From Vitis vinifera (taxonomy: Eukaryota > Streptophyta > Magnoliopsida > Vitales > Vitaceae): a stretch of DNA of 64,000 bases. The notes beneath the pieces are model-generated. The model worked only from the letters and a program-made list of their open reading frames with translations, ran no database searches and was not told the origin of the DNA. A program made the translations under genes and the position numbers. The DNA is taken from the NCBI RefSeq assembly GCF_030704535.1, contig NC_081815.1:4226501-4290500 (forward strand). Direction: 5' to 3'. How positions within the stretch are numbered: the stretch's first letter is position 1; every line of letters begins with the position of its first letter. Below, in pieces: positions 40,001 through 52,600 of this stretch.

Positions 40001-43000
40001 TTTGTTTGAGTATTCAAATGAGAAATTTATTTACACTATTGTTTACCAATGTATGCAAGTCTTCTATAATCTTATTCAATTTATCCCTGTTCTGAGTTAA
40101 TAGCTAAAGTATTTTTGTGCTTTCTAATTACAGGTTCATTTAGATCAAATTAATGAAAATGCAGGTCCAAAAGTTGGTGGGTCTTTCTCTCTCTCTCTCT
40201 CTATAATATGAAATATGAGATGTTTCTTAAACAAGATTGTAATAAAAGAAGGGTGGTTTGGAATTTCTCAAGATTAAATGGTAGTTATAGCATTTGCAAA
40301 GTGAAACTTGACGCTGAATGCCCCAGAATCCTGTTATATCATTTTCTTCCCTTTCTTTCTTATACATGGCTCAAGGGATTCTTTTATGTATTTTCAGCAC
40401 TAAATCCAGATAAATGGCTTGAATTTAAGCTTCAAGACACTGCAAGTGTCAGCCACAATACCCAATTATTCAGGTCATTCTCTAAGCTCATATATTTTCA
40501 AATTTATACTAGTTGAATAAACCTTGCACACTTATTAATTAATATATTGAAACCTTGCCAATTCATCTATGTATGTGAGCCTATTTGTTGTTTGTGTTTC
40601 TCCATAACTTTGTGTACTTTCTAGTTTCTAGTGTTAGCAATGGTGCCTCTGCTTTTGACAACACTGCTTTCTAGTGTTAGTAAGTGAAGTTGCAGAAAGC
40701 TCTTCTCGAAAGGGCCCTTGCATGCCTTTTAGCAATGGTGCTCTAAATTTTTGCCTTGTTAAAATGAACCATACTTTTTTGCCTTGGATGGCTTTAATTG
40801 GAGCAGATTAGATTGGCTACTGAGAGGATGCTTCAGAAAGTGCAAAACTGTTAATATAGAAATGCATAGCCCTTGATGCCTGGCTCAAGTGACAAGGGGT
40901 TGGGATGGGGATGTGGGAGGTGCCAAGTTCAATTCCCATTCAGAAAAAAGAAGTTACCCATCAAAAAAGAAAAAGAGAAGTTAATATAGAAATGCAACAT
41001 GGATGTTTAGTTGATAAGGAGAAATTTCAGTAAACTCACTTAATAGTTATGTAAATTGAAATGAAGTGGTTAACTTCCACTGAGCATCCATGTGCAACTA
41101 ATTTTTTTTTTTTTTAAATTCAAAATCCCAGGTTTTCATTTGATCCTACTGCCAAGCTGGGTCTTGACATTGCTTCATGCATTCTTACGAGGTACAGTCC
41201 ACTGTTTTAAAGAAGCTACTTTAGTTCCTTGAGAAAATTCTATTTTTGGATGGGTCTCATGTTAAGAGTCCCCTATGTTGTCTGTCACTGTGTTTATGCT
41301 TCATTACCTTCATACATTGTTGTGACTGCAGGGCTCCAATAGGACAAGATGATGAAGGAAAAATAAAATATGTCATTCGCCCGTGAGTCTTCCTTTACAA
41401 ACCCTAATATGCTTCATATAAAATGTCATTTTTTGGTTTAAATCTACTTGATTCAGTAATGGTGGAGTGACTTGAAATTTGTGTTGTTTTAATTCATCAG
41501 TGTGTGGCAGTCTCATTATCTTGGACTATATACCTAATTTTTGTTTTAACATTGTTATGCCTTTTAGACATTAATGTGTTCAACATCATGCATTGGTGAG
41601 GTCTTTCTAGTTCACTCATTTTTCACAAGTGCACATGATATAAACATGTCGGGCCTGGAAACATAAAGGATGAATGCGATCCACAAGTTTTCAATAGATA
41701 GTGTTCAAATTATTATTTTGACATTCCTCCTTTAAATCTACAATATTTTTCTGCAGAACTCGGGCAGTAGAGTTTTACCCATTAATGCTATGAAAGAATG
41801 TTGATTTTTCACTCTTAGATAATAAGCTTTTGTTTTATTTAATAGACAACTTGATTTATATGTGTGTGTGTATTTATGTTCAGGTATACTCCTATATCAG
41901 ATCCAGATTCCAAGGGTTACTTTGATTTATTAATAAAGGTATAGCATTACGAACTGGTTTTTGGATTGTATTCAGCTTACACTTTTATGAAGATGCCCTT
42001 GCTTCAATATTGTACTGCTTTTCACTTTGATTTTGTTTTATCTTTTTATTTATGATATTGCAGGTGTATCCAGAAGGGAAGATGAGTCAGCATTTCTCAC
42101 ATTTGAAACCGGGTGACATTATAGAAGTGAAAGGGTAAACATAACTTGCAAGGAATTATTCAATAATTTGCCATTTTATCTTCTTTGTACTGGACATATA
42201 TTTTTCTTGCAGGCCCATTGAAAAGCTCAGGTATACTCCAAATATGAAGAAACAAATTGGCATGGTAAGAGCAGGGTAGCTAGAAAAATCAAACCTGAGT
42301 TTCTATGCCAACTTTAGAGAGTGTGTATAATGTGTTATACCTCATGGATTCTCCAAGTACCTATCCCGAACTACAAAGGTTTTCTTAGTAGTCTGTCCAT
42401 AATAATTTTATTGGATTCTTTGCTATTTGTTTCTATTGCTCCTAAAGAAAGATGAAATGTTATATCAGCAATCTTTTTGCAAAGCACAAACTTTTTGTAA
42501 AATCTTGGACTCAACTATAACTTTATTTTTGCAACTTATGTCGCATGGCCACAATCTCATGTTTGACACGATGTGACATAATTATGGATGGACCATGTCC
42601 AACTAATTTTGTTACCTAATGGTCATGTGCAACAAGGTAAGGTACAGGAGGAACATTTTCATAATTCGTTTCAAATTCCCTCATATGTTTCCTTAATCTA
42701 CCTTGTGTTGCATAGATACAGTGAGGTATGTGATGATAGGCATGCTAGTCACATTTAAATTTCACTTTTCCTAAGAGTGAAGGAAAAAAGTTGGATACTG
42801 AGATATATAAGATGTGTTTCCATGTCTTAAGATTTGAGGAATAGATGAATCCAACACCTAGACACACCCATGCCAAACACTCATACCTTAGTCTATTTGA
42901 AGGTTGCTACTCTTTTTCATGCAAAGGAGGTATTTTCATCCAAACCTCCAAATGTGCCTCCCTTCTCAAAATCCAAGAAATGGAAAAGAGAATAAAAAAA

Positions 43001-45660
43001 AAAAAAGGAGGGCAGGGATGGGTGTTGTGGTGGTGGGTAGGTGGGGGTTGAAGTTGATAGCAATCTTTTGGTGATTAACTGAATAGCATATTACTTATAT
43101 TTGCTTTTTGTTTGTATATCTATAATAAATTAGGATTCCCGCTGCTATCTGAAGTGTAAATATATTCTTTTCATCTAGATTGCAGGTGGCACAGGCATCA
43201 CTCCAATGCTTCAGATCATTGAAGCTATACTGAAGAATCCTGATGACAAGACCCAAGTAAGCTTATTGTCTTGTTATCTTTTGTCCTCAGCTCTATTTAG
43301 AATTTGTTTGGCAGTGATTCTAAGAAGCATTTTTAATCTTTCTAGCACTTGAAATTTTTTATCAAAAGGGTTGTTTTCAAGTGCTAGAAAGACTAAAAAT
43401 GCTTTCCCAGATCTGCAGATTGTCTACCCCAAATTTATTCTTTTTATTTCTAGATTAAATCTAAATATGATTTGAACAAAGTTTTTTCAATTAATATGAA
43501 GTAAACATTAAGGATATTTTATGCAAATACATGCATGAGTGATAAAGTTAAAATAGTTGCAAATTTTGTAGTTTGTTGATTTCAAGTGTTTTTTTCTTAA
43601 TTCATTATTTATACCCTCTCAACATACGCAACTGCGTAAAATGTGGCTTAATTATGACTTTTTATCCTTTCAGGTATCACTCATTTATGCTAATGTATCC
43701 CCAGATGACATACTGCTCAAAAAGAAGCTTGACATGCTTGCAGCTACCCACCCAAATTTGAAGGTACCAAATTTTCAAAATGAATGTATGATTCCTGTTT
43801 TAGTATATCATGTTAAAGGCTTATTTTTCCATGAAAAAATCCCAGATATTCTACACTGTAGATAATCCATCAAATAATTGGAGAGGAGGTACTGGATACA
43901 TATCAAAGGATATGGTTGTGAAAGGCTTGCCAGCTCCCAGTGATGATTCTCTTATCCTTGTAAGTCCCAGCATCTCAAGTTTCACACTTCTACTCGTTCA
44001 TTAATACTTGGCATAAAATCAAATTTGCTTTAGGTGTTCCTTACATCACATCTTTTCCATATCCAATGTACCAATACAACTTGCAGACAATTATTTTTTT
44101 ATTTATTTGCTCCAGTCCCTATATCTGTTGGTTTTAAAAAAATTAATCTTCCAACTTTAGGGACTTTAAATATACTGATCAATTGAAAATGTTAGGATTG
44201 TTAATGGTCTGGTTAAAGGTCTAGCTTGCTGTCCCAAAAGCTTAATTCTTTGTTCTGTTTGATTTATAATCATTTGGGTCAATGGTCTCTGAGTTTTAAT
44301 ATGCTGGTTATTAATGCAATTCCGGGCAGCATCATGTCATGAATAGATGTCATTTACCTATAGATCATACTATTGGTACACTTTTAGCTATATATAAAGG
44401 AAAGAAGGAAGAAATTCAAATGTTTCTCAAAGAAATTTAGGTGTTGTTTCACATTACAGAAAGTAAACAAGGGAGAAGAAAAAAAAACAAGGAAAATGCT
44501 AGAGGGTACATAAAAAACCAGAGGAGTTTAATTTGTGTTTTGAACTGTTCATGCAGTAATGGATGTAGAAATCAAATAAGAGAAGAACTGAGAGAAAAAA
44601 GGAAGAATATTTGGAGAGCTCAATGTAGGGAAAGTCATAGTTTACCTGATGGTTGGTACTGAATCCATCACACTCATTTTGAAAAGAGCTCTAGAGGGGA
44701 ATGGAACAGAGAGGAAAAGAGGATATAAGTTAGAAATATTGGCTTCACAATTTCGTTTCTTTAGAAAGATAAAACCTAATGCCCAACTTATGGTCTAAGT
44801 AATTAATCTTTTCTGTCCATCCTTTTGAACAATAATTATATTTAAGGGGTGTGTTTGGTATGCAGGCATAGGAATGGGAATGAGAAATTCATTTCATTTC
44901 CCATTCATTACTGCATTAGGATTACTTATTAGAAATTAGAATGAGAATAAAAAAACCATTATTATGGAAACTAAAACCTACTTTGGTAGTGATTTTGATT
45001 CCTACACTTTAACATGATTTTCTGATTACCTCTAGTCCTATTCTCACTTCACTCTTATTTTCATGTACCAAACAAAGACATTGAATACCCAAGAAGCATA
45101 TCCTTTTCCTTTTTCCATTTATTTTTTGGACCAACATTTGAGGAATAAAACAACTACTTTCAATAAAAGAATACCATAACCATTGTAATAGTCAAGAAAT
45201 CTTTCCAACAAAGCAGTTAACACTTGGACCAGCTTTATAGATAAAGTGATTCACATGCTCATGGCTCCAGGAAGCTAACTGAATCACAGGGCCTCACCTG
45301 TGTGGTCTGTTACTCAACAAGCTTGGTCCATCAGCAAACACGTTCGCTTCGATTATTTTTCAATTATCAGAGTGAAAATATTGATGAGATTTTTCCTTTT
45401 TCATTCTGACTCTTGGAATCTGCCCGGTTTGTTTTTCCAGGTATGTGGTCCTCCTGGAATGATGAAGCATATATCTGGTAATAAGGCAAAAGATTACTCA
45501 CAAGGAGAGGTACAAGAGGGCATTTCTATCATACTTAGCAGTGCTGACCAATTACTCAGATGTTTGCTTCCTCTAACATGTTCCCTAAATTTCTATATTG
45601 CAGCTCACAGGCATACTCAAAGAGCTTGGATACACGGAAGACATGGTTTACAAATTTTGA
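37052..45660 (+). CDS. CBR2: NADH-cytochrome b5 reductase-like, mitochondrial, 326 aa
   Basis: Thirteen exons: 37052-37216, 40134-40176, 40398-40473, 41132-41191, 41332-41382, 41884-41938, 42064-42134, 42213-42264, 43179-43256, 43674-43763, 43846-43959, 45441-45509, 45604-45660 (981 nt). This flavoprotein family passes electrons from NADH through FAD to cytochrome b5 or a similar acceptor. The N-terminus is basic ([10 protein letters not shown]...), then a hydrophobic stretch (about 36-50, [10 protein letters not shown]) suited to membrane anchoring in the mitochondrion. RPYT (131-134) is the FAD motif, GGTGITP (194-200) the NADH-binding loop and CGPPGM (287-292) the C-terminal nicotinamide motif; all are intact. 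ATG 37052 is preferred to the in-frame ATG 36944, which would add 36 residues without transit-peptide character. Intron 1 (2.9 kb) holds a LINE scrap and a TIR-flanked element. It appears to correspond to Arabidopsis At5g20080 (from memory). Confidence 0.96.
37794..38213. mobile_element. Element with perfect 14-bp terminal inverted repeats
   Basis: CTAGCCTCTATAAG at 37794-37807 is the exact reverse complement of CTTATAGAGGCTAG at 38200-38213. The 420-bp interior is non-coding. It lies in intron 1 of the reductase gene. I could not see a convincing target duplication, so its class is open. Confidence 0.55.
38640..39060 (+). pseudogene. 5'-truncated L1-type LINE remnant in intron 1 of the reductase gene
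   Basis: The frame contains [20 protein letters not shown], the typical end of the plant L1 ORF2 zf-RVT region, then [16 protein letters not shown] and a T-rich 3' UTR with TTGCATATACTTTTGTTC. Only the last 10 per cent of a LINE is present, in sense orientation with the host gene. Confidence 0.8.
39530..39790. repeat. 130-bp tandem duplication in intron 1
   Basis: GCTTGTTCTGATGTTC at 39553 recurs at 39683, and the following 100 bases (TTTCTTCCT...AATGAATTTGGGTCTCAG) are repeated with several substitutions. It is older than the exact duplications elsewhere in the window. Confidence 0.9.
40187..40202. repeat. (CT)n tract just after the exon 2 donor
   Basis: TTTCTCTCTCTCTCTCTCTC begins about 8 bases after the GTGGGT donor of the 43-nt exon 2. 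A pyrimidine tract here could be bound by splicing regulators; that is inference. Confidence 0.8.
43303..43412. mobile_element. Short inverted-repeat element (family A, copy 5)
   Basis: TTGGCAGTGATTCTAAGAAGCATTTTTA at the left and TAAAAATGCTTTCCCAGAT at the right, with long inner arms (CTTTCTAGCACTTGAAA and its near-complement TTTCAAGTGCTAGAAAG), form a hairpin. It lies at the start of intron 9 of the reductase gene. The extreme right end of the repeat is lost. Confidence 0.75.
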
Positions 45661-46622
45661 AGTCCAGAGGCCATTTAGAATCTGGAGTATTGAACTCAAA
45701 TTTTGTGTAATAAATTAGTTTTGAAGAAACAGCGATTGCTGGAACCCAAAAGGGCAATAGATCGAGATCAAATAATGATGGAAACCTATTTCCAACATAA
45801 AAATGCTACATCTTGCAGCACCCCCGCTCATTTTGAGCTGTCATATTGAGCGCTGCAGAGGCTACACTGCATTGGTAGGATGTTCACAGGGTGATGATAA
45901 ATTTCAGACCAAGAACCCATGCCTGCTAATCATCCCAACTGCTTTGGCCTCTCCCATTACATGTATTGATGTCTGAAACATACCAGCCCACGTAGTCAAG
46001 GCTGGTCTGCTGCCATAGAAAGACAATGGTTAGCACTAGTGTATGAAGAAGATTTAGACCCACTTGATAAAGGTCACAAATGGGCTCTTCATTAAAGGAT
46101 TGTCCTCTTAATTCGTTTTTTGGATCGCAAAATGTGTGAAAATCAATGGCAGCTGCTTTAACGGTCAAGGTTGGTTTGTAATACTAGTGACTAACAAATG
46201 GCTCTTATTTGGTCAGAAGGTGAAAAAAAAAAAAAATTCAAAAATATATATTTTTTTTCCAAATCCCTGCCACTAGTGGCCCACGGCAGAAAACGTGAGT
46301 TCAAGTTGAACACTAATCGAATATCAATTCGTAGGATTGATAATTTTAAAGATGGTGTATTAGATATATACCCGCACATTTGTGGGAGAGGGAGTAGCAA
46401 ATACGTAAGTAGTAGGGCCCGGAATACATAAATACGCCAAACTCCAGGCGGCTCGGTGCAAAAATACCTGATTCAAAACCCACCAAAAGCTACAATAAAA
46501 CCCAAAACAGATCAAAACACGTTACAAAACAAAAGCATCTCTCTCACCCTCAACGTTGATGGACCCTCTTGATCCCTCTCTCTAGAATTCTCTCTTCCCA
46601 TTTACTATATTGTCCCAGGAAA
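45661..46622. other. Intergenic spacer between the reductase and second CCCH genes
   Basis: About 960 bp containing the 3' UTR of the reductase gene and the promoter and leader of the next gene, both on the plus strand. The last 60 bases before the ATG are pyrimidine-rich (CCCTCTCTCTAGAATTCTCTC). No separate gene is visible. Confidence 0.7.
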
Positions 46623-49600
46623 ATGGAGGATGAGTTACAGAAGCGCAACACTGATTGCGTCTACTTCTTGGCCTCTCCTCTCACTTGCAAGAAGGTATGT
46701 CCTGTCAAAAACACCAATTTCTGTCACTTGTTTTTTTTTTCCCTGTCCTTTTTCTTTGTTTGATTTGCTTCTGGTGTTTTTCTCTGTTTCTAATGCTGCA
46801 ATTTGTTTTCTCTTTTCTAATTTTAGTTTCGGAATCTGTTCTTGTAACCAGTCGTTTGAAGGATGCCGCTCTCTAGGGTTTGTTTCTGATCTAGGGTTTT
46901 GTTATGAATGAACTAGTCGAAATCTCATGTCATTTAACTTCGGAATTGTCTGTCATTTGGTCGTTTCTTTTTATTTTTTGTCTTTTCGGCTGCCCGATGA
47001 TTTTGGAAATTTGAAGTTTGCTGTATGGTTTACTGCTTGCACTAATTGGAGATCCAATTTTATAGTTCTTCCTTTAATTTAGTTGTAATTGCAAATGTCA
47101 AATTGTTCAATTTTAGTAGAGAAATGTACAGTATTCATATGCTCAAGAGACAAAAAGCCATTTTATTCACTTTGGGATACGTGGCATAAAGGGCCTAGCA
47201 TTTGGAAAGTAGTACTTTTCCTGATCTAAATTGGCTTGCTCTTTTTTCTTTTTCTTTTTTTTTTTTGTCTGGATTTTAGTTTGTATATGTTTGTATTACT
47301 CCTTTATTGGTAGAAGAATCGTGCATTAGTTTTTAAGCATTATGGGTTCAGAATAGTTTGATCTTTCTAATGGTGAACCAGAATAACATACTTTTTCTTT
47401 TTCAGGGAATGGATTGTGAGTATCGGCACAGTGAGGGTGCAAGGCTCAACCCACGGGATTGTTGGTATTGGTTGAGTGGGAGCTGTCTGAATCCAGCCTG
47501 TGCTTTTCGACATCCTGTAGGTTCATATTCTGTTTCATTAATCTGCATGAATGTAGGTTAATTTATTTTTTACAGTCAATAAAATAAGCTTTAATTTCAA
47601 TTATTATGGATGGCCTTCAATCCACCTTGCAGTGTGCAAGTCTCGTATGGGTTTGCTCTGTTGCCTGGTTAAATAAATCCTGTTTTCATGGATGATTATA
47701 TCTTTAGATCAAAGACTGCTGTAATTGGGGAAAATATTTCATTAACTAATATTTTATAACAAAAGTTATCTATTATTTTTATGAAAGATAGCAAAAGTTG
47801 ACGATTTTACCCTTTCAAGGCTTGCTGACCTGATTAAAGTTAAAAAGTCTCTTAAATTGCAAAAGCTGTTTGTTTGAAGTTAACTCAGGGAAAGATAACC
47901 GAGAAGAGAATAGGACCTTTTTTTTTTTTTGTTCTTTTTCACTTTTTGGTGGAGGATGGGGTGATTGGTATTCTGGTGATGATAGGAAGGCAATGCCAAT
48001 CCCAAAGGTTCAGCCTGTTGGAGGCTTAATGCATGATTAGATCCATGACATGCTGCTTATTGCCCAGGGACATCCCGTTGAGATAAAGACAGGAGAGTCA
48101 TTGTTAAAATGGGTTTGAAATAGGCCATGTCTGACCTCTTTTATATTGCTTCTTGTTTTATTTTTGGCCTGTGTGGTGCACTTTGCATACCTCCTTTTAC
48201 ATAGGTGCCCCTCTTTTTGATTGGTGTTGATCAATAACATCACTTTTTGCCTATTAAAGAAAACTGTTTTGAAAAATGATGAGGCCAATGCTGCATCTTT
48301 ATGGGAGATGGTAGATAAAGAAACAATTTTGAGTCCATAAGTGATTGTTTTTATGATTTGGTGCTCTTTTTCCTGCAAAATCTAATGCTATATTTGGTTC
48401 GACGAAAGCACCAAGGAAAGGAGAAAATATTGCGGAAACTGATTTTCTCATGTTTGCTTTACTATGGAAAATAAGAAATAAAACAAATATGATTAAAATT
48501 GATTAGAAACTTATACATTTTTAAATTAATCTTTATAGAGAAGAGGAAAAGTAAGTGAAATGAGTTTGAGGATGTATGTAATAATAATTTATTAACTTTA
48601 ACTTTTTTTTATTTTTTATTTTTCTTCACTTTTTTCTTTTATTTTATTTCTCCTCTGTATTTTCTTTCCCTCTTATCTTCCTTCAAATTTTCTAAGAACC
48701 AAACATAAAGTAAGGTTTTCTTCCACGACTTAAGAAGCCTAAAGCAAGAAGATCCCCTCTTTCCTTGTTCATTTTGGTGATGGAAGTTTTGAGCTGCTTT
48801 TTGCAAAGGGTGGTCAAAGAAGGGCAGCTCATTAAAGGGTTTAAAGTGGTGGAGTGTAAAGGTTGTGGTCTGGGATCTCGCCTTCTGGTTGCTGATGATA
48901 ATTTTGCTTTTATGTGAGGTGGATATAAAGCAAGTATTTTATGTAAGGTAAATTCTTTTATGTTTTGAGATTGTTTTGGGATTCAAAATCAACTTAGAGA
49001 AAAATGATATCTTGCCTGTAAGAAGGATCTAGAGGTTCTAGTTTGTGAGTTGGGTTGCACGAGGAGAAACCTTCCTTCAAAGTATATGGGGTATCACATT
49101 GGATGCTCAAATCAAGTCCTTATCAGTGTGGGATTCAGTAATGAAAGATTCATGAGAAGGTTGGCTTCTTGGAAAAGCCAATCTCTCTCCGAGGGAGGGA
49201 CACTTACTTTGTTAAAAAGCACACTGTCCACCCTTCTAATTATTTATTATTGGCTTTTGTAATGTCTAGAAAGGTGAGGGTCATGTTGAAAAGAATTCAA
49301 AGAGATTCAAGAAGTGGTCTTCTTGAAGAGAAAGTTCACCTAGTACGATGGTTGCCTATTTGTTCTAAAAAAAACCATAGGGGGCTTGGGTGTGAGGAGC
49401 CTTGATCCCCTCAACAAGGCGTTATTGGGTAAGTGGCTGTGGAAATTTGCCTCTAAGCATGATAGCTTCTGGAGAAAGGTGATAGTGGGGAAGCTTGGGG
49501 AATTGGAAGGGGATTGATGCTATAGCTAAGGATTGGAAAGTCGTGAGGGAAGGTGGGGCTGATGTTTTCCTTAAAACATGATCTGCTATAGGGAATGATC

Positions 49601-52600
49601 TTAGAGTTAGGTTTTGGCATGACCCCAGGTGTAGTGAGGATCCCTTAAAGAATCATTTTTTAGAGCTCTTCAATATGATGGTCCAAAAGGATGCTCGGGT
49701 GGGTGATTTTTGGGATGGGAATTGCTGGAATCAAAGATTCAAAGGAACTATTTAGAAAGGAGTAGAATCCTTGTTGCAACCAAGGATGAAAATATCGATA
49801 ATCACAGACACATTGGTTCTTTGATTTTATGGATATATCAGGATATATTAGGAGATATTAGTGGATATTTTGACAAAAAAAATGATGAAAAAAAAATTGA
49901 TCAAAACTCATAGAAATGCTTGGGAAAAACTCTAAGAAATGATAAAAGAAGTAATAATAGATATTTTGAAATTGTTTTATTGAAAAAATTGATATATGTG
50001 TGATATAATTTGTCATATATAATAATAATATCGTGTGTGTTGATACGAAATATGAATTTTGTAAGCATATATTCATTATTAAGTTACATTAAATATTATT
50101 CAACAACAATATTGTGACATTTGATAATAATATGTCCAATTTGAAAATATATTTAATATTAAAACTATGATCTATTTAATGTATTCAATGATATAAAATA
50201 AATGATGATATATATTTGTTTTTTAATATTTATATTTTTTATATTTAATTATAATATAAGTGACATAAAAAAACTTGTCACTAATTTTTATATTTTTGGT
50301 AATCAATTAAATAAAATTAAAAAATAAAATAATTAGAATTAGTTAATTTATTAAAATATTCTTTTAATATTTTGTTTTTATAATGAAATTAAATATATAC
50401 ATTTGTGCATTCTTATTATTACGTGTGAATCCTCCCAGGTGGTTGCTAAGGTTTAATATGAACTTTTGCCTTGGGTTCGATTCCCCCTTCTATAAAGTGC
50501 AAACCAATTTTTAGGGATTTTTAAAGTTTGACCAGCAAGAGGAGTGAGTTGACTAGGGCAAGGGGAGCAGTAGGGATTTTTAGGGTTTGACCAAGCAAGT
50601 GAGCAGTGAGGGGTTGTTTGACCAACTGAAAAAATGGGAAATTTCCATGATTTTTCCCCAAAAATCACTGATTTTTCACGACACTGCATATGCCAAAGGA
50701 AACATCACCGATTTTATTGGCTGACCCAATATATCAGCAATATTTGTCGATTTTTTCCAATTTTTCCTACAATCAAGCTTTCAGTGGAGATTTTCACTTT
50801 GGGCATCACCAATATTCAATATTTCCTGACATTTCAAACCTTGGCTGCAACTTTTAAATCCTTTATAGGTGTCAAGTCATGTGGAGGTTAAGTTGGTGTA
50901 GAAGATTGATAGAAATGGTTCATTTTCTATCAATTCATACTGCTCATCCCTTGTCTCTAAGGAGCCCTTCCCCTTTCCTGCTACTAAGCTGATTTGAACT
51001 CTAGAGTGCCTTCTAAGGTGTTTTTTTTTTTTTTTGCCTTACATGGGAAGCAGCTTGGGAACTTATGAAGAAAGGATGGAGCTTCATCAGTAGGTGCTGT
51101 CAATGCAAAGATGAAATGAAATCCGCAGTCCACATTCTCATTCACTGCAAATGAACATCTGGATTTTGGTCTTTGATCTTCTCCCTATTTTGGATTGTCT
51201 TAGGTGTTTCCCCTTTTGGTAGAAATAAATCCTTAGCTGTTACAACTCTTTTTTTGGAACCTTTATAGTTTTTGGATTACCTGGAAAGAGCAATATAGAA
51301 GAACATTTGAAGGAGTGGAGACATTTTGCATGGAGTAGAAAGATTTGATTCTATAGTCTATTTTTTGTGGTCAAGTAGGCATTTAGGTTCTCATATGTTG
51401 TATTTTTTGGATTTGTAGACAATATGGGGATTGGTGTGTACTTGGGTTGTGCCACCTTTCTTTTTAGGCGCCTCTTAATGCATTCTCTTTGTTTGCCTAT
51501 GAAAATGAGATACTATCAGGGGCTGGTTGGTTGTTATGTAGGATAGAGAGCATTAGAGTAATGTAATCTATTGTTCAGTAGCTGAAGAATTAAAAAAGTT
51601 GGAAAAGGTGTTTTTTGTTGGTAGAAGTCACATGCTATTTGGCTTGAGAAAGGAAACATAGAGCACCAAAATTTTCAAATGTTAGCAAACGGCTACAGAA
51701 GAATGAATCTATCATGGACAGCAGTTTTATTGGAAGAGTTGGGGCAGTGAAGGAAGCTACAGTTAAATTCTATAGTGATATTGAATAAGTTTTGCATTTT
51801 AAGGATACATTTGTTACATAGTCTAGTGTTTAAATCTTTAGATTGGCAAGCTAGATATTAGTTGGACTAAGGAGATGGTTGGTGCAGGAGACAACCTGTG
51901 AAGAAGATTCTCCCTCCTGGCATTCCTGGGACAGCTCCAAGTGCCTGCAACAAGAGATAGCCAGATGTTCTCTGGCACAATGATCATAACATCAGTAGAA
52001 GAATAGAGGAGAAAGGAAGGAAGATGAGGATCTAATGAATGAGATAGATGATGTGATGGCTTGACTAGTCAAGGATGGCTTAATGAAAGTGGTGACAAAG
52101 AATTTTATGTGAGGTGGATTTAAGAAAAACTTCAATGCTGTTTTCATCTCTTCAAATCTTCCATTTGTGAGTTGCAACATTTTTTGGCTGGCTGGTATTT
52201 GGTAGAAAGAGAAGGGGTGGCTGGGTAGTTTTCAGAAGCCTTGATCTTGGCTGGCTACTTAAGCACTTTCTAGAGCATTGTATTTCATGACATTTTAAGT
52301 TTAACATGCATTTCCCTTCTACTGTCTTGAAGCTTTTCTTTCAACCATCTCTCATTTTCCTTATTTGCTATTTAGACAGTTGTGTTCTTGATGTTGGACA
52401 GTTTTTTTCTCTTTTAGTTATCTGATAAGGTGATCTGAGCTAGCTTTTGTTAGTTGCAGCCATTGGATGGGCATATTGAAGCATCATCTGAGCCTGTCAC
52501 TTTGTCACATCACTCCTCCGTACCCGTGAACAAGACCAATACCCCTTGTTATTTTTACTACAATGGGTTTTGCAATAAAGGCGAAAGATGCTCCTTTTTG

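Noticed and set aside
46191-46763. Several frames around the second CCCH start
   Set aside because: They are leader or intron sequence; only the frame from 46623 joins to conserved downstream exons.
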